Positions 15,358-25,689 of a DNA stretch of 64,000 nucleotides are shown here, piece by piece. Both the position numbers and the translations under genes were made by a program. The notes under the pieces were generated by a model that searched no databases, was not told where the DNA came from, and was given only the letters and a program-made list of their open reading frames with translations. The DNA lies in the IMG/VR virus record IMGVR_UViG_3300030339_000014, positions 1 to 64,000 of that record. The stretch is one strand, 5' to 3'. Within the stretch, counting starts at the first letter, position 1; every line of letters begins with the position of its first letter. The DNA comes from a virus.

Positions 15358-16821
15358 TTAAAAATTCAATGCTGATTTTGTTTCATCTACTAAATCAGTT
15401 AATAATCCAGATGCTAGTTCTTTTCCAAAATTTTTAACACTTGTTCTATTGTTAAAATCTGAGTTGTATACATTATCTGGTTCTATTTTATTTATATTTG
15501 TTGAATTAGTGAATTGATTTAATAATCCATTCACTGCTGTTCCTCTAGATTCTCTTAATTTTGTTTCAAGACTTGATATATAATTATTTCCTATTGTGCT
15601 TATTGTACCTTGAGCTTTTGTCATTAAACTATTTAAATAACCTTTACTGATCGGAGAGCTATTTTTTTCTAAATCTTGTAAATCACTTGTATAAGTTAAT
15701 ATACTGGAAATATTACCAGATTTTTCTCTTGATGCTATAATATCTTCGTACGGCTCAATGGTGTAACTATTTTTAATTAATGGAAAAATACTAGATCTTT
15801 CAACTGATTTATAATAAATATCAAATGAAAGTGTAGATGGAGTATTCGATACACTATTGTTATAACCGCCTATTTCTATGTTATCACCATAATTTTTACT
15901 AGAGAAAAAATCAAAATTGCAATCATTTAAAGTATATATTATTGCTGACTTGCTAGATATTGTATTTTTAACATTATTAGATATGTTATTTTTATCTGAT
16001 GATGTATTATTTAATGATTCTGATTTATTTTGTGGTATAGTGAAATTCCTCATATCATTGATTTTTATTGTCATATTAAATTTTAAAACATTTTCAGGAA
16101 ACATATGTCTTTTATTTTTATAACTATAAATCATAGTATTATATAATTCTGTTAAATACCAGCCTATCATTGAAACATCCTCATTTATTGTTATCGTGAT
16201 TTTGTCTTCTCCATATTTTGTCATTTTGGCATTTAGATTATTAATACCATCAATTTTTGTTACATAGTATGATTTGTTAGATATGCTTCTATTTGAATTG
16301 CTATTTAATGTAGTTTCGAATATTTTAAAAAATACGTTTCTAAATTCTGACCAAATTTTAAATCTATTTGTATAATCAACAGAGTTTATGCTAGTGTATT
16401 TATTTATAAAAGATGAAAAACTATTATTAACAGAGTAATTTTCTACAAATAACGGAGAATTTTGATCAAATGATAATTCAAATGATGGAATGAGAGGATC
16501 TTCATAATCAAAATCTTCATCATTTTTGTGTAATGATCTTTTGAATATGTTAGTATCATTATCAGTCAGTGCCTGTATGTCTCTACCAAAACTTTTTGTA
16601 GTACCATCAGAGTTATACCAAAATTCTTCTGGTTTTGCATCTGATGTGTGATTAGGATCATATGCATCTGTTTTACCTTGATTTAGTCCTAATGTATTAC
16701 CCAAGTCACTATTTAATAATTGTCCTAATGCAGATTTATCAGAATATCCTTGAATATATTTTGCACTGTTGCTACTTGTGTCATTTAATAATTCACCTTT
16801 TAAAATTCCTAACATATTCAT
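15358..16821 (-). CDS. Baseplate/tube-initiator-like structural protein
   Basis: This 487-residue protein contains YYVTKIDGINNLNAKMTKYG, ITINEDVSMIGWYLTELYN, HMFPENVLKFNMTIKINDMR and LNDCNFDFFSS. These have the order seen in tube-fold proteins of T4-like phages (gp19, gp48, gp54): strand, long helix with R/K, FP-N-L-F-M-I-I, then C-x-F. Position between the hub lysin and the gp27-like gene supports a tube-initiator or cap role. I am not certain which T4 protein it corresponds to. Confidence 0.5.
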   Translation of the reverse strand: MNMLGILKGELLNDTSSNSAKYIQGYSDKSALGQLLNSDLGNTLGLNQGKTDAYDPNHTSDAKPEEFWYNSDGTTKSFGRDIQALTDNDTNIFKRSLHKNDEDFDYEDPLIPSFELSFDQNSPLFVENYSVNNSFSSFINKYTSINSVDYTNRFKIWSEFRNVFFKIFETTLNSNSNRSISNKSYYVTKIDGINNLNAKMTKYGEDKITITINEDVSMIGWYLTELYNTMIYSYKNKRHMFPENVLKFNMTIKINDMRNFTIPQNKSESLNNTSSDKNNISNNVKNTISSKSAIIYTLNDCNFDFFSSKNYGDNIEIGGYNNSVSNTPSTLSFDIYYKSVERSSIFPLIKNSYTIEPYEDIIASREKSGNISSILTYTSDLQDLEKNSSPISKGYLNSLMTKAQGTISTIGNNYISSLETKLRESRGTAVNGLLNQFTNSTNINKIEPDNVYNSDFNNRTSVKNFGKELASGLLTDLVDETKSALNF

Positions 16822-16830
16822 ATTTAATAA

Positions 16831-18294
16831 TTATTTTGTTTTTTCTCCTGTACTAACAGTTGTGCCTCCTGCATTGTTTGATGTCGCAGCCGCCGATAAA
16901 TCATGTTGTTCATTGTTACCATTTCCATAATCTATATTTAAATCTCTTCTCATTAGAGTTATTTCTTGTTCAACTCCATCTTCATATTTGAAAATGTAAT
17001 TTATTCCAGTTACATACCAATATCCAGATAATTTAGTGTTTATGTTATTTAATGGTTTTTTTGTATTTGCATTACTTGATAATAAATCATTTATATTAAA
17101 TACTTCAACTTTGATATTTTGAAATCTTTTTATTGAAAAATTTATTACATCCAATGTGAGAATTAATTTCATTCTTTCCATAGAAATTAAATTGTATTCA
17201 TTGGATAATTTTGCATAGTTATAATTTTCATGTACATTTTCATTGTCCATCTTACCAATAAAATATTCATCATTTACGTTACCATTAAATAACTGAGATT
17301 GCTTATCTTTTAGTATTTTTAATTTACTACCTACTTTATTTTCATCTGTTTCTAAATCCGCTATCAGTTTCTTTGTTACAGTATTTGTGTTTTTTGTGAA
17401 CCATGTTGAATATGTTTGATAACACAATTCTAAATTTATGCTATATGATTGATTCATAATATTAAATTTACTGAAGTATTGATTTGTTCCTTTGAGTGCA
17501 TCATTATTAGATAAATATAAAAGAACATTTTTTTCTTCTGGTACTTTTTCTAATTGAGGATTTGCCAAACTTTGTGTTTCATTTTTTAGTACACTATTTA
17601 GTTCAGCTTGAACATCTACATAATTTAAATTATAATAGAAATCAATAAATGTCCAAACAAATGATTGATCTGAAACATAAGAATATTTGGTGATATCTTT
17701 TATGAATACTTGATTGACATCGCTAGGATTTATCCATTTCATTGCATCAGCACTATCATCAATATTTGATGCAAATCCTAAATTCATTCTGAGAGCTAAT
17801 TGTTTTATTGCTTGATAACTAGTTGCATTAATTGTTTCATAATTTGAATATTGTAGCTCGTCTACATCAAGTATTCCTTTTATTAAAAATTGTAATCCAT
17901 GAGAATCAGGATCTGATTTTATAGTTTGAAATTCAGTTAGTCTAAAATCCATTCTTAAAGGCATTAATTGTTCAGAACTTGCTTTAACAAAAACACTTAT
18001 TATAGTATCATGATCAAAAGGATAGAAATCTGTAAATAAAACACCAAGAGAATCTTCACAAAATAATTCCACTGACGGTAAAAATTTATCGTTGAATAAT
18101 TTTAGTGATATAATATCACTAGGATCCACAGTTGTTCCGTTTAGAGGCGGATTGCTGGTGTCATACAATTTGCTGATAAACACAAGAGGTGTATAATCAA
18201 GAGATTGTACAAAAACTTCTGTTGATGCTTTGTCATATAATTGAAAATTTAATTCTTTTGTTTTTATTTTTGCTTTATCGGTAACTTGTATCAT
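16831..18294 (-). CDS. Baseplate hub protein, gp27-like
   Basis: The 487-residue protein begins with beta-rich sequence and has TSYQAIKQLALRMNLGFASN, then FVWTFIDFYYNLNYVDVQ, the pattern of gp27/gpD-type hub proteins that make the ring between tube and spike. The C-terminus is low complexity (NNEQHDLSAAATSNN). Between the OB-fold spike gene and a LysM-containing wedge gene, it fits the T4 order of hub genes. Homology is by pattern, not strong sequence identity. Confidence 0.6.
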   Translation of the reverse strand: MIQVTDKAKIKTKELNFQLYDKASTEVFVQSLDYTPLVFISKLYDTSNPPLNGTTVDPSDIISLKLFNDKFLPSVELFCEDSLGVLFTDFYPFDHDTIISVFVKASSEQLMPLRMDFRLTEFQTIKSDPDSHGLQFLIKGILDVDELQYSNYETINATSYQAIKQLALRMNLGFASNIDDSADAMKWINPSDVNQVFIKDITKYSYVSDQSFVWTFIDFYYNLNYVDVQAELNSVLKNETQSLANPQLEKVPEEKNVLLYLSNNDALKGTNQYFSKFNIMNQSYSINLELCYQTYSTWFTKNTNTVTKKLIADLETDENKVGSKLKILKDKQSQLFNGNVNDEYFIGKMDNENVHENYNYAKLSNEYNLISMERMKLILTLDVINFSIKRFQNIKVEVFNINDLLSSNANTKKPLNNINTKLSGYWYVTGINYIFKYEDGVEQEITLMRRDLNIDYGNGNNEQHDLSAAATSNNAGGTTVSTGEKTK

Positions 18295-18308
18295 ATTTTA
18301 TTGTTTTT

Positions 18309-18794
18309 TTATTCAAAAGAATTTATTATTTTTATTTTGTTGTCATTCGTTACACTAACTTGCTTTAATAATGTTGGTTTTATTGATATTGGTAAATTTG
18401 CGTCATTAAATAAGTTCTTTTTGTTTCTATCAGTTTGTATTGAATTTATTAATGATTGTCTTGCTTTGTCTTGCTGAGTTGGTATCTCATCAGTTGTATA
18501 TAATTGAGCCAAATCATCATATTGACAGAAATAAATATATTGACCTTCTTTGACACAATATGGACTTATCAAATCATTTAGTACCATCAATTCTTCTATG
18601 TAATCAGATGAGCCATATAAATGTTTAGATATTCTATCTAGTCTCATTTCATATTCTCTAGGTACGATGTATATTCTTTTGCCTATTGATAAATTATTGA
18701 CTATATTTTTTTGAAATATGTCTAATAGATTATTTTGATCTGAATCTCTTTTAATCCTATAATTTCCATTATTATCGAATGATAGTATTTTCAT
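18309..18794 (-). CDS. LysM-domain baseplate protein, gp53-like
   Basis: The 161-residue protein has a LysM-like segment, MRLDRISKHLYGSSDYIEEL followed by NDLISPYCVKEGQYIYF. This occurs in T4 gp53 (baseplate wedge) and in similar short tail proteins. It lies directly upstream of the gp27-like gene, 14 bp away. Assignment rests on the LysM pattern and gene order. Confidence 0.6.
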   Translation of the reverse strand: MKILSFDNNGNYRIKRDSDQNNLLDIFQKNIVNNLSIGKRIYIVPREYEMRLDRISKHLYGSSDYIEELMVLNDLISPYCVKEGQYIYFCQYDDLAQLYTTDEIPTQQDKARQSLINSIQTDRNKKNLFNDANLPISIKPTLLKQVSVTNDNKIKIINSFE

Positions 18795-18808
18795 AGTTAT
18801 TTTTATTT

Positions 18809-20866
18809 TTAAGTTATGTTATCATTACCTTGAACTTTATCAATAAAGCCATTAGCATTATCTTGTGCTCTAAGAGAGTTTAACCATTGAGTATTCTGCT
18901 CAGATGTTCCTCTATAGTTTGGTATACCTGCTTTTGCCGCCATAGCTTTTCTTTGTTTATATGTATACCAATTGCCATCTTTACTGTGCATATAATTTTC
19001 AATTGATGGATCTAATAATGATGTATTTTCAGGATTATTACCAGGTGTCTTTGATTCTGCTGTTACTACTACCTCTGGTATAGAACCTCCGTTGTATACT
19101 TTTTCTTCTTGAGGTTTAACTTCTCCTTTGTATTGTACTGGTGTTGTTGGTACTGAAGAATATTCTCTTCTGTATGTATTATTAAACATTCTCATTAATT
19201 CTTGTTTACCTAATGATCTTGATAATTCACATTGAAATTTTGCTGTTAATCTTTGTGGCATATCATTAAATCCCATTTCATTGCTAGTTTCTACTGAACA
19301 ACTTTTTAATATTATATGACTGGTATTTAGCCAAGGAGAATAAGGATTTCCTATAGTTAAATGCCAAGGTGCAGCACTATCTTGTCCTCCAGTCATTAAT
19401 TCTATTGATCCTCTTAGTTCAAATCTATGAATAGCAACTGTACTAGTTAATATTGTTTGTATTATTTTCAATCCTTCTCCAACTACCTTAGTCAATAATG
19501 ATGCTGATGCAACTTTAGCTGCTGCTATATTAGTTTCAGCACTTTGTTTTGCTGCTGATAAATGATCTGTTTTTCCTTCTGAATTGGCGTTATCTACTAT
19601 TCCTTTATTATAATCATATGATTTTTTAGCATTTTGGTATATTTTAGCATCTGGATATTTAGAACCAGGAGCATGAGCATCCATATTTTTTTTTGCTACT
19701 GCCATATTATTTTTAGAATTATCAATGACAGATTGTTTATTTTTTATTGATTGTTCATTTGCTGCTTGAGTTTTTTTATCTTTTTCTGATTGACTAGTAA
19801 GCATAGTTTTTTCTACTTCTTCTGCTTTTGATACAAATTCAGTAAATAATTCTTTTAACGTTTTCCAAAAACTCTCTGTTATAGTTACAACAAGATCCCA
19901 CCATTCACTTAAATTGTTTCCTCTGTTGTCTGTTGCTCCTTTCGCTTTTTGCATTATTTTTGATGAATCACTCCAATAAAATGCCATATTTGATGTTCCC
20001 ATCGCATATATATTATCTAATATATCTAGCATAGCAGAGCCTGGATCAACGTCTCCTAATAATTTTTGTTCATATGTAGTAATTAGTTCAAAGTTGAAAG
20101 ATGATTTTATGTTTTGAGTTTCTGGATCTCTGAAAGGACCTTCTTTTAATACATTAGGATTACCTATTGGTATGTTGTTGAGTCCCCAATAGTTTGGTGA
20201 TTTGTCATCAGCTTCTTCATTTACACCATTTCCTGTTAATCCCATTTTTTTGTATATTTCAAATAGCATACCTTGGGCAAAACTTGGAACAGGAATTATA
20301 TTAGCGATGTCAACTTTTGTTACTTTTTTAACTATATCTGAAATTTTTTCATCAAATCTTTTGTTTGTTATGCCCCAAGTTTCATTGAAATTTATTGTAC
20401 CAAAATTATCATCTTGTTTAATCCATCCAATTATTGTTGATATGGGTTCTACATTCATAAGTCCTAAATTTTCAGGTACAAAAACTCCTTCTGGAAATCT
20501 TCTAAGTATAGCCATTCTATTGATAGGATATACGCCTAAATCTCTTAAATACGCAAAATATGATGGTTTTAATCTTAATCCTGCACCTGGTTTGTGTGAA
20601 AGGGTAGTGAAAGTTGGATCTTTCAACATTTTAACATAAGGATTTACACTATTAGTTTCATTGTTGTAGATATTTTCTTGAATATAATCTTTTATTTTAT
20701 TTGTGCCTGTTACAAGTGCGCTATTGTCATTCTTTTTATATACAGTATATTTAGAATTAAAAACACTATGAGTATTTCCAACACTTGTATTGTTTAATTG
20801 CTGTGTAATTGAATCCCTATTTGTTTGACTATCAAACAGAAAATCCATTTCAGAATAATGTGCCAT
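18809..20866 (-). CDS. Large virion structural protein, baseplate-associated
   Basis: The 685-residue protein has an N-terminal globular region, a long alanine/lysine-rich helical segment (about 355-460) likely to be a coiled coil, and a folded segment with APWHLTIGNPYSPW and then MGFNDMPQRLTAKFQCELSR. The latter resembles hub or tube-attachment proteins of large Bacteroidetes phages, but I cannot assign a T4 counterpart. It is the first gene of the baseplate operon and has a TTTTATATATAA motif 21 nt upstream. Confidence 0.55.
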   Translation of the reverse strand: MAHYSEMDFLFDSQTNRDSITQQLNNTSVGNTHSVFNSKYTVYKKNDNSALVTGTNKIKDYIQENIYNNETNSVNPYVKMLKDPTFTTLSHKPGAGLRLKPSYFAYLRDLGVYPINRMAILRRFPEGVFVPENLGLMNVEPISTIIGWIKQDDNFGTINFNETWGITNKRFDEKISDIVKKVTKVDIANIIPVPSFAQGMLFEIYKKMGLTGNGVNEEADDKSPNYWGLNNIPIGNPNVLKEGPFRDPETQNIKSSFNFELITTYEQKLLGDVDPGSAMLDILDNIYAMGTSNMAFYWSDSSKIMQKAKGATDNRGNNLSEWWDLVVTITESFWKTLKELFTEFVSKAEEVEKTMLTSQSEKDKKTQAANEQSIKNKQSVIDNSKNNMAVAKKNMDAHAPGSKYPDAKIYQNAKKSYDYNKGIVDNANSEGKTDHLSAAKQSAETNIAAAKVASASLLTKVVGEGLKIIQTILTSTVAIHRFELRGSIELMTGGQDSAAPWHLTIGNPYSPWLNTSHIILKSCSVETSNEMGFNDMPQRLTAKFQCELSRSLGKQELMRMFNNTYRREYSSVPTTPVQYKGEVKPQEEKVYNGGSIPEVVVTAESKTPGNNPENTSLLDPSIENYMHSKDGNWYTYKQRKAMAAKAGIPNYRGTSEQNTQWLNSLRAQDNANGFIDKVQGNDNIT

Positions 20867-20887
20867 CTTTGTTTATATATTTTTCTC

Positions 20888-20899
20888 TTATATATAAAA
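20888..20899 (-). promoter_or_regulatory. TTTTATATATAA motif (putative phage promoter)
   Basis: An exact copy on the minus strand, 21 nt upstream of the first baseplate gene, where a late promoter would be expected. Confidence 0.5.
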
Positions 20900-20916
20900 A
20901 AAACTTCTGTTGAATA

Positions 20917-21318
20917 TTAATAATCTCTAATTATTTGAATTGAGTCAAATAAAGAAATGCTTGATAGTAAATCGTCAAATAGTTTTTGATTGTCTTTGAA
21001 ATCTTCATAAAAAAACAATAAGTTGAAATTTATTTTTCCTATTAAATTTTCTTTTATTTGAAAAATGTCATCAATTTCCAATGTGGTTATTTTATGTAAA
21101 TTAGGAATATAATATACATCTTTACTTTTTCTTATTGTTTGAGATATCTTTGTGTAAATTATGAGATTAAAATATTCCTTCCATTCATTTACATCCTCTA
21201 AACCATGATCATCAAGTTGCTGTCTGATGTCTATTATAGTTTTGTTACGAATTTTATTGATTTTTATATATTTATCAAGTTTTTTTCTATTTTTCACGAA
21301 CACTATGTAGAATTCCAT
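20917..21318 (-). CDS. Hypothetical protein
   Basis: A 133-residue protein with no motif I recognise (no P-loop or membrane segment). It resembles a small alpha/beta domain: MEFYIVFVKNRKKLDKY at the start and LLFFYEDFKDNQKLFDD near the end. It lies leftward, ahead of the baseplate operon, and is divergent from uvsX. Confidence 0.55.
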   Translation of the reverse strand: MEFYIVFVKNRKKLDKYIKINKIRNKTIIDIRQQLDDHGLEDVNEWKEYFNLIIYTKISQTIRKSKDVYYIPNLHKITTLEIDDIFQIKENLIGKINFNLLFFYEDFKDNQKLFDDLLSSISLFDSIQIIRDY

Positions 21319-21573
21319 AAATCTTATAATATTAATTTTGAATTATATATATTTTCATGTAGGTTCAATTTAAAAATAATATACTAATATATTTAAAACT
21401 TTTGTCGTTTTTGTGTATAAAATTAATACATATATTAGTATTTTGATTTGAATATACTGTGTATGTAATTATAATTAATCAATTTATGAATAATAAATAT
21501 ATTATAAAAAACTTTTTATGTACTTTTTCTTATAATATTTGATTTTTATAATCAAAAAAATAATTAATTAAAG

Positions 21574-22818
21574 ATGGCAAAAAAAACCGCACAAACTTCT
21601 CAAAAAAATAGTTTTAATTTTTCTAATATTTCTGGATTGATAGATACTATGTCAAAGAAAGAAATTATCTCAATTGAGGATTTTGAAAAAGAAAAAAGCT
21701 TTATTTCAACTGGAGTTTATATTTTAGATGCACTTTTATCTAAAAGTATTCTACATGGAGGGATATCTAATAATAGAATAACTCTATTAGCTGGACCAAA
21801 ACAAACAGGTAAATCTTTTCTTTCTCTTAATATAGCAAGAAATGCTCAGAAATTAGGATATAATATTGTATGGATTGATACTGAGTTTTCTATTGAAAAA
21901 TCTGATTTTGATATGTATGGAATTAATACATCTGATTCAAATACTTTTATGTTAATTAGAACTAATATTGTGGAGAAAATTAAAATGTTTATGACATCAA
22001 TGTTAGATGATATGACAAAATTGAAAGAAAAAGGAATGGATGTTTCAAAAACAATTTTCTTTTTAGATTCTATTGGTATGTTATCATCAGAAAAAGAAAA
22101 AGCTGATACTCTTAAATTAGATATTAAACAAGATATGACACGTGCAAAACAAATTAAATCTCTTGTTAGACTTATTACAAATGATTTAGGATTTGTAGGA
22201 GTACCATTAGTGGCAACAAATCATATTTATTTGACACAAGATATGTTTCCTCAAACTATTATGTCAGGTGGAGAAGGACTATATTACGCTGCTAGTAGTA
22301 TTGTTTTTTTAAGTGATGCAAAATTGAAAACTGGAGAAGAAGATGAAATGGATTTAGGTCGTTCTGGTTCTATTATAACTGCAAAAGCAGGTAAAAATAG
22401 ATTGGCAAAACCAAAGAAAGTTAAGTTTGAAATTGATCACACCAAAGGTATCAATCCATTTAAAGGATTAGATTTATTCTGTACTCCTGAGAATTTCAGT
22501 AAGATTGGAATTGCAAAAGTCAAACCAGTTTTAAATAAAGAAACAGGTGAAATAACTTATCAGCCAACAAATAGATGGTATGTTAAACATTTGGATAAAT
22601 CAGTTGCAGCAACCCAATTATTTAACAGAAAGGTATTTACTCAAGATGTATTAGAAAAAATGGAACCAATTATTTATGATTATTTCAAATATCCTTCATA
22701 TGAAGAATGTATGAAAGATTTAGAAGAAATGGATGAAAGATTAAATGAAATTGAAGATAAAGATATGATAACTTCAGATGAATTTGATATTGATTCTGAT
22801 GAAACATTATTTACTTAA
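21574..22818 (+). CDS. uvsX: UvsX/RecA-like recombinase
   Basis: The 414-residue RecA-fold protein has Walker A GPKQTGKS (74-81), NIVWIDTEFS, a Walker B-like TIFFLDSIGML, and a conserved region with GVPLVATNHIY, as in T4 UvsX. It would form filaments on ssDNA for strand exchange in recombination-dependent replication. It heads the rightward replication segment. The helicase follows 67 bp downstream. The C-terminus is acidic (EEMDERLNEIEDKD), as in other UvsX/RecA. Confidence 0.85.
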   Translation: MAKKTAQTSQKNSFNFSNISGLIDTMSKKEIISIEDFEKEKSFISTGVYILDALLSKSILHGGISNNRITLLAGPKQTGKSFLSLNIARNAQKLGYNIVWIDTEFSIEKSDFDMYGINTSDSNTFMLIRTNIVEKIKMFMTSMLDDMTKLKEKGMDVSKTIFFLDSIGMLSSEKEKADTLKLDIKQDMTRAKQIKSLVRLITNDLGFVGVPLVATNHIYLTQDMFPQTIMSGGEGLYYAASSIVFLSDAKLKTGEEDEMDLGRSGSIITAKAGKNRLAKPKKVKFEIDHTKGINPFKGLDLFCTPENFSKIGIAKVKPVLNKETGEITYQPTNRWYVKHLDKSVAATQLFNRKVFTQDVLEKMEPIIYDYFKYPSYEECMKDLEEMDERLNEIEDKDMITSDEFDIDSDETLFT

Positions 22819-22885
22819 ATACAAATAATAATTAAAAAATAGAAAATAAATAAACAATAATTAAATTTTAATATAATACTTTTAT

Positions 22886-24226
22886 ATGGCAGATACAACA
22901 AACACAAACATGGAAAAACATTACTTTGTTCATATTTTGGTCAATCCTGATCAGTTTTCCAAAGTAGAACCTTTTTTCTTTAGAAATTCGGATATACAAT
23001 TTATTTACACCGTAATAAGAGAAGAGTATATTAAAAGTGAAAGTCATAGTGTACCTAGTTCTCAGCAAATTTATTCTATGGTTAAATTAGCTGATTCAGA
23101 TAATAAAGTAAATGATAAAGTAATAAAGATACTTCTTCAATCCGATAACAGTGATTTCAGTCCAGAATGGTTACTTCCTATGTTTAAAGGTTGGAAAATT
23201 CAAAACCAATTAAAAGGAGATGTACTTAAAAGTATTGATATGGTTAGAGGCATTGAAGAAGTGAATTATGATAATGCTCTTGAAATCGCTCAAAAAATGA
23301 AAGGTATGTTTTCAAATGTACTTATGGTTGATGATGATGATGATGATTTAGGATCAGATTTTGATGATCCAGAATCTCATAAACAAATGGTATCAAAGAA
23401 TTGTATACCATCAGGATGGCCATGTATAGATAATATATTAGGAGGAGGATGGAGTAAATCTACTTTTAATGTAATTATGGGTGAGACAAATGTTGGAAAA
23501 TCAATGTGGTTACATAATATAGCTACAAATGCTGCAAATGCAGGAACAAATGTTTTGCTCATTACATTAGAAATGGCAACTAGGAAAGTAATGAAAAGAT
23601 TAGGTTCAATGAGACTTAAAATTAACGTAGATGAATATGATGAGAAATCAAAAGATACATCTTATATGAAACACAAATTAAATAATATTAAATCTCAATC
23701 TTCTGTTGGAGGATTGTTTGATTCACAACCAGGTAAAATATTTGTAAAAAAATATAATACTAGTGATTGTACAGTAACTGATATTGATAATTATATTAAA
23801 AAATTCGAAGAAGTTAAAAGAATTAAAGTTGGAATGGTGATTGTGGATTATATAAATATTATGTCAATTGAAAAAGGATTTGATATTTCAAGTATGTTAT
23901 ATCTTAAAGGTAAACATTTAGCAGAAGGATTAAGACGTATTGCTGATAAATATGAATGCGCGGTTATCACAGCAACACAAACAGATAAAAGTGTTTGGGG
24001 AGCATCTGATATCAATCTTGCTGCTATACCAGAAAGTAAAGCGATTGCTGATACAGCAGATTCAGTTTGGGGTATTATTAGAAATCCAGAAATGAAAAGA
24101 AACAATATATACAGGCTTAAAATATTAAAATTGAGAGATGGTGAACATCATGAAGAACAAGTGAGATTTGATTTTAATACAAAATATTTAACCATGGAGA
24201 ATGATGTTTTAATAGGAGCTAAATAA
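22886..24226 (+). CDS. Replicative DNA helicase, DnaB/gp41-like
   Basis: The 446-residue protein has a DnaB-type C-terminal ATPase: Walker A GETNVGKS (199-206), LLITLEMATRKVMKRLGSMR, the Walker B region KVGMVIVDYINIM, and AVITATQTDKS. The N-terminal about 150 residues form the helical collar domain. It unwinds the lagging-strand template at the fork. It follows uvsX, and its stop overlaps the ATG of an inserted endonuclease (TAATG). An acidic run (about 149-162) links the two domains. Confidence 0.85.
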   Translation: MADTTNTNMEKHYFVHILVNPDQFSKVEPFFFRNSDIQFIYTVIREEYIKSESHSVPSSQQIYSMVKLADSDNKVNDKVIKILLQSDNSDFSPEWLLPMFKGWKIQNQLKGDVLKSIDMVRGIEEVNYDNALEIAQKMKGMFSNVLMVDDDDDDLGSDFDDPESHKQMVSKNCIPSGWPCIDNILGGGWSKSTFNVIMGETNVGKSMWLHNIATNAANAGTNVLLITLEMATRKVMKRLGSMRLKINVDEYDEKSKDTSYMKHKLNNIKSQSSVGGLFDSQPGKIFVKKYNTSDCTVTDIDNYIKKFEEVKRIKVGMVIVDYINIMSIEKGFDISSMLYLKGKHLAEGLRRIADKYECAVITATQTDKSVWGASDINLAAIPESKAIADTADSVWGIIRNPEMKRNNIYRLKILKLRDGEHHEEQVRFDFNTKYLTMENDVLIGAK

Positions 24227-24951
24227 TGAGCAAACGATTAAATACTGAAATGTTTATAGAAAGATCAAATAAAATTCATAATTATTATTATACATATTCA
24301 AATACTGAATATGTAAATAATAAGATAGAAGTAGAAATTTTATGTAACATTCATGGTATTTTTTATCAAAGACCAGATTCTCATCTTAGAGGAATAGGAT
24401 GTATAAAATGCGGAACAGAAAGAAGCAAAATAAATCAAAGTAAAGATATAAAAATAGTTATTGAGGATTTTAATAAATATCACAATTTTAAATATGATTA
24501 TAGTTTAATTGAAAATGATTATAAAAATGCTCACACTAAAGTGAATATTATTTGTAAAAAATGCGGTAATATTTTTTATCAAACTCCTGATACACATTTA
24601 AGGTGTGGTTGTCCTAGATGTAGAGAATCAAAAGGTGAAATATTAATTAACGATTTTCTATTAGAAAATAATATAAATTATGAGAGACAAAAGAAGTTTG
24701 ATGGCTGTATTTATAAGTCTGCTCTATTTTTTGATTTTTATTTAATAGATTATAATATTTGTATAGAATATGATGGACTTCAACATTATAAAGAAATTGA
24801 AAGATTTGGAGGTAAGTCACAATTTATAATATCTAAAAAAAGAGATAAAATAAAAAATAACTTTTGTGATAAAAATAATATAATATTAATAAGAATAAAA
24901 TATGATGAAGATATTACTGAAAAATTAATTTTTATAATAAATAATAAATAA
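24226..24951 (+). CDS. Homing-type endonuclease, zinc-finger repeat + PD-(D/E)XK
   Basis: The 241-residue protein has two copies of a zinc-finger module (LCNIHGIFYQRPDSHLRGIG then CIKCG; ICKKCGNIFYQTPDTHLRCG then CPRC) resembling DUF723-type repeats. A nuclease domain follows (LFFDFYLIDYNICIEYDG), with the D...E-x-D pattern of the Vsr/PD-(D/E)XK fold. It is inserted next to the helicase gene, which is a usual place for phage homing endonucleases. It overlaps the helicase stop by one base. Confidence 0.7.
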   Translation: MSKRLNTEMFIERSNKIHNYYYTYSNTEYVNNKIEVEILCNIHGIFYQRPDSHLRGIGCIKCGTERSKINQSKDIKIVIEDFNKYHNFKYDYSLIENDYKNAHTKVNIICKKCGNIFYQTPDTHLRCGCPRCRESKGEILINDFLLENNINYERQKKFDGCIYKSALFFDFYLIDYNICIEYDGLQHYKEIERFGGKSQFIISKKRDKIKNNFCDKNNIILIRIKYDEDITEKLIFIINNK

Positions 24952-24961
24952 TAAATAATAA

Positions 24962-25669
24962 ATGAAAAACAATAAAAAGATTGATGATGATTTAGATGAT
25001 GATTTAGATAATGAATCTACTGAAGAATTGGAAGAAGAATTGGAAGAAGACTTGGAAGATGATTTGAATCTATTAGATGAAAATTTGGATGTTTCATCTG
25101 ATGATGATTCTACTTCTGTTGAAGATGATGAAGATGATGAAGATGATATTGATATAATGGTTAAATTTAACACTAATAATCATAAGCTTGAAGGTAAACA
25201 TGCATTATCAAGAGATACTATATTTAAAGGTAAAGTTGAAGATAACGCAGATCAGCAAGAGTATGATTATAATATTAATCAACAAGAAGATTTTAATTTA
25301 AATGATGGATTACCAATAGAAGCTGGATCATCTTATGAATTTGAAAGTAAACATTATGAAGATTATATAGATAGATTAAATCTTCAAAGAGATATTTATA
25401 CTTTACTTAATGATAAAACAGATTTGGACTTTTCATCCAATAGAAGAAAACCAAACAAACAAGCATTTAATGACTATTATAAAATGCTATTAAATAATAT
25501 TGGTAAGGAATATAGTAAATCTGAAATATTTGTAGAACTATCATATTATTTCACAGATAATATATTTAATATGTTTAAATTATTAGATAAAGAATATGCA
25601 ACACATATAATAGTAGAACTAAAACAACGTGGGTATTTAACAAACCTAAATAATATAAATTTTATATAA
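24962..25669 (+). CDS. Acidic protein of unknown function
   Basis: The 235-residue protein has a first third that is almost entirely D/E with leucines (DDDLDDDLDNESTEELEEEL), probably disordered. The C-terminal part (about 140-235) is a folded helical domain containing NDYYKMLLNNIGKEYSKSEI and FTDNIFNMFKLLDKEYA. Its position among replication genes suggests a role at DNA or in transcription, for example mimicking nucleic acid or binding a polymerase, but no family is recognised. Confidence 0.6.
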   Translation: MKNNKKIDDDLDDDLDNESTEELEEELEEDLEDDLNLLDENLDVSSDDDSTSVEDDEDDEDDIDIMVKFNTNNHKLEGKHALSRDTIFKGKVEDNADQQEYDYNINQQEDFNLNDGLPIEAGSSYEFESKHYEDYIDRLNLQRDIYTLLNDKTDLDFSSNRRKPNKQAFNDYYKMLLNNIGKEYSKSEIFVELSYYFTDNIFNMFKLLDKEYATHIIVELKQRGYLTNLNNINFI

Positions 25670-25689
25670 TAAAAACAAAAATAAATAAC

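Noticed and set aside
24925-25173. Minus-strand poly-serine ORF
   Set aside because: It is the antisense of the D/E-rich start of the gene at 24962.
25670-25689. Cobalamin riboswitch for nrdJ
   Set aside because: Only 20 bp separate the genes and no B12-box-like sequence is visible.
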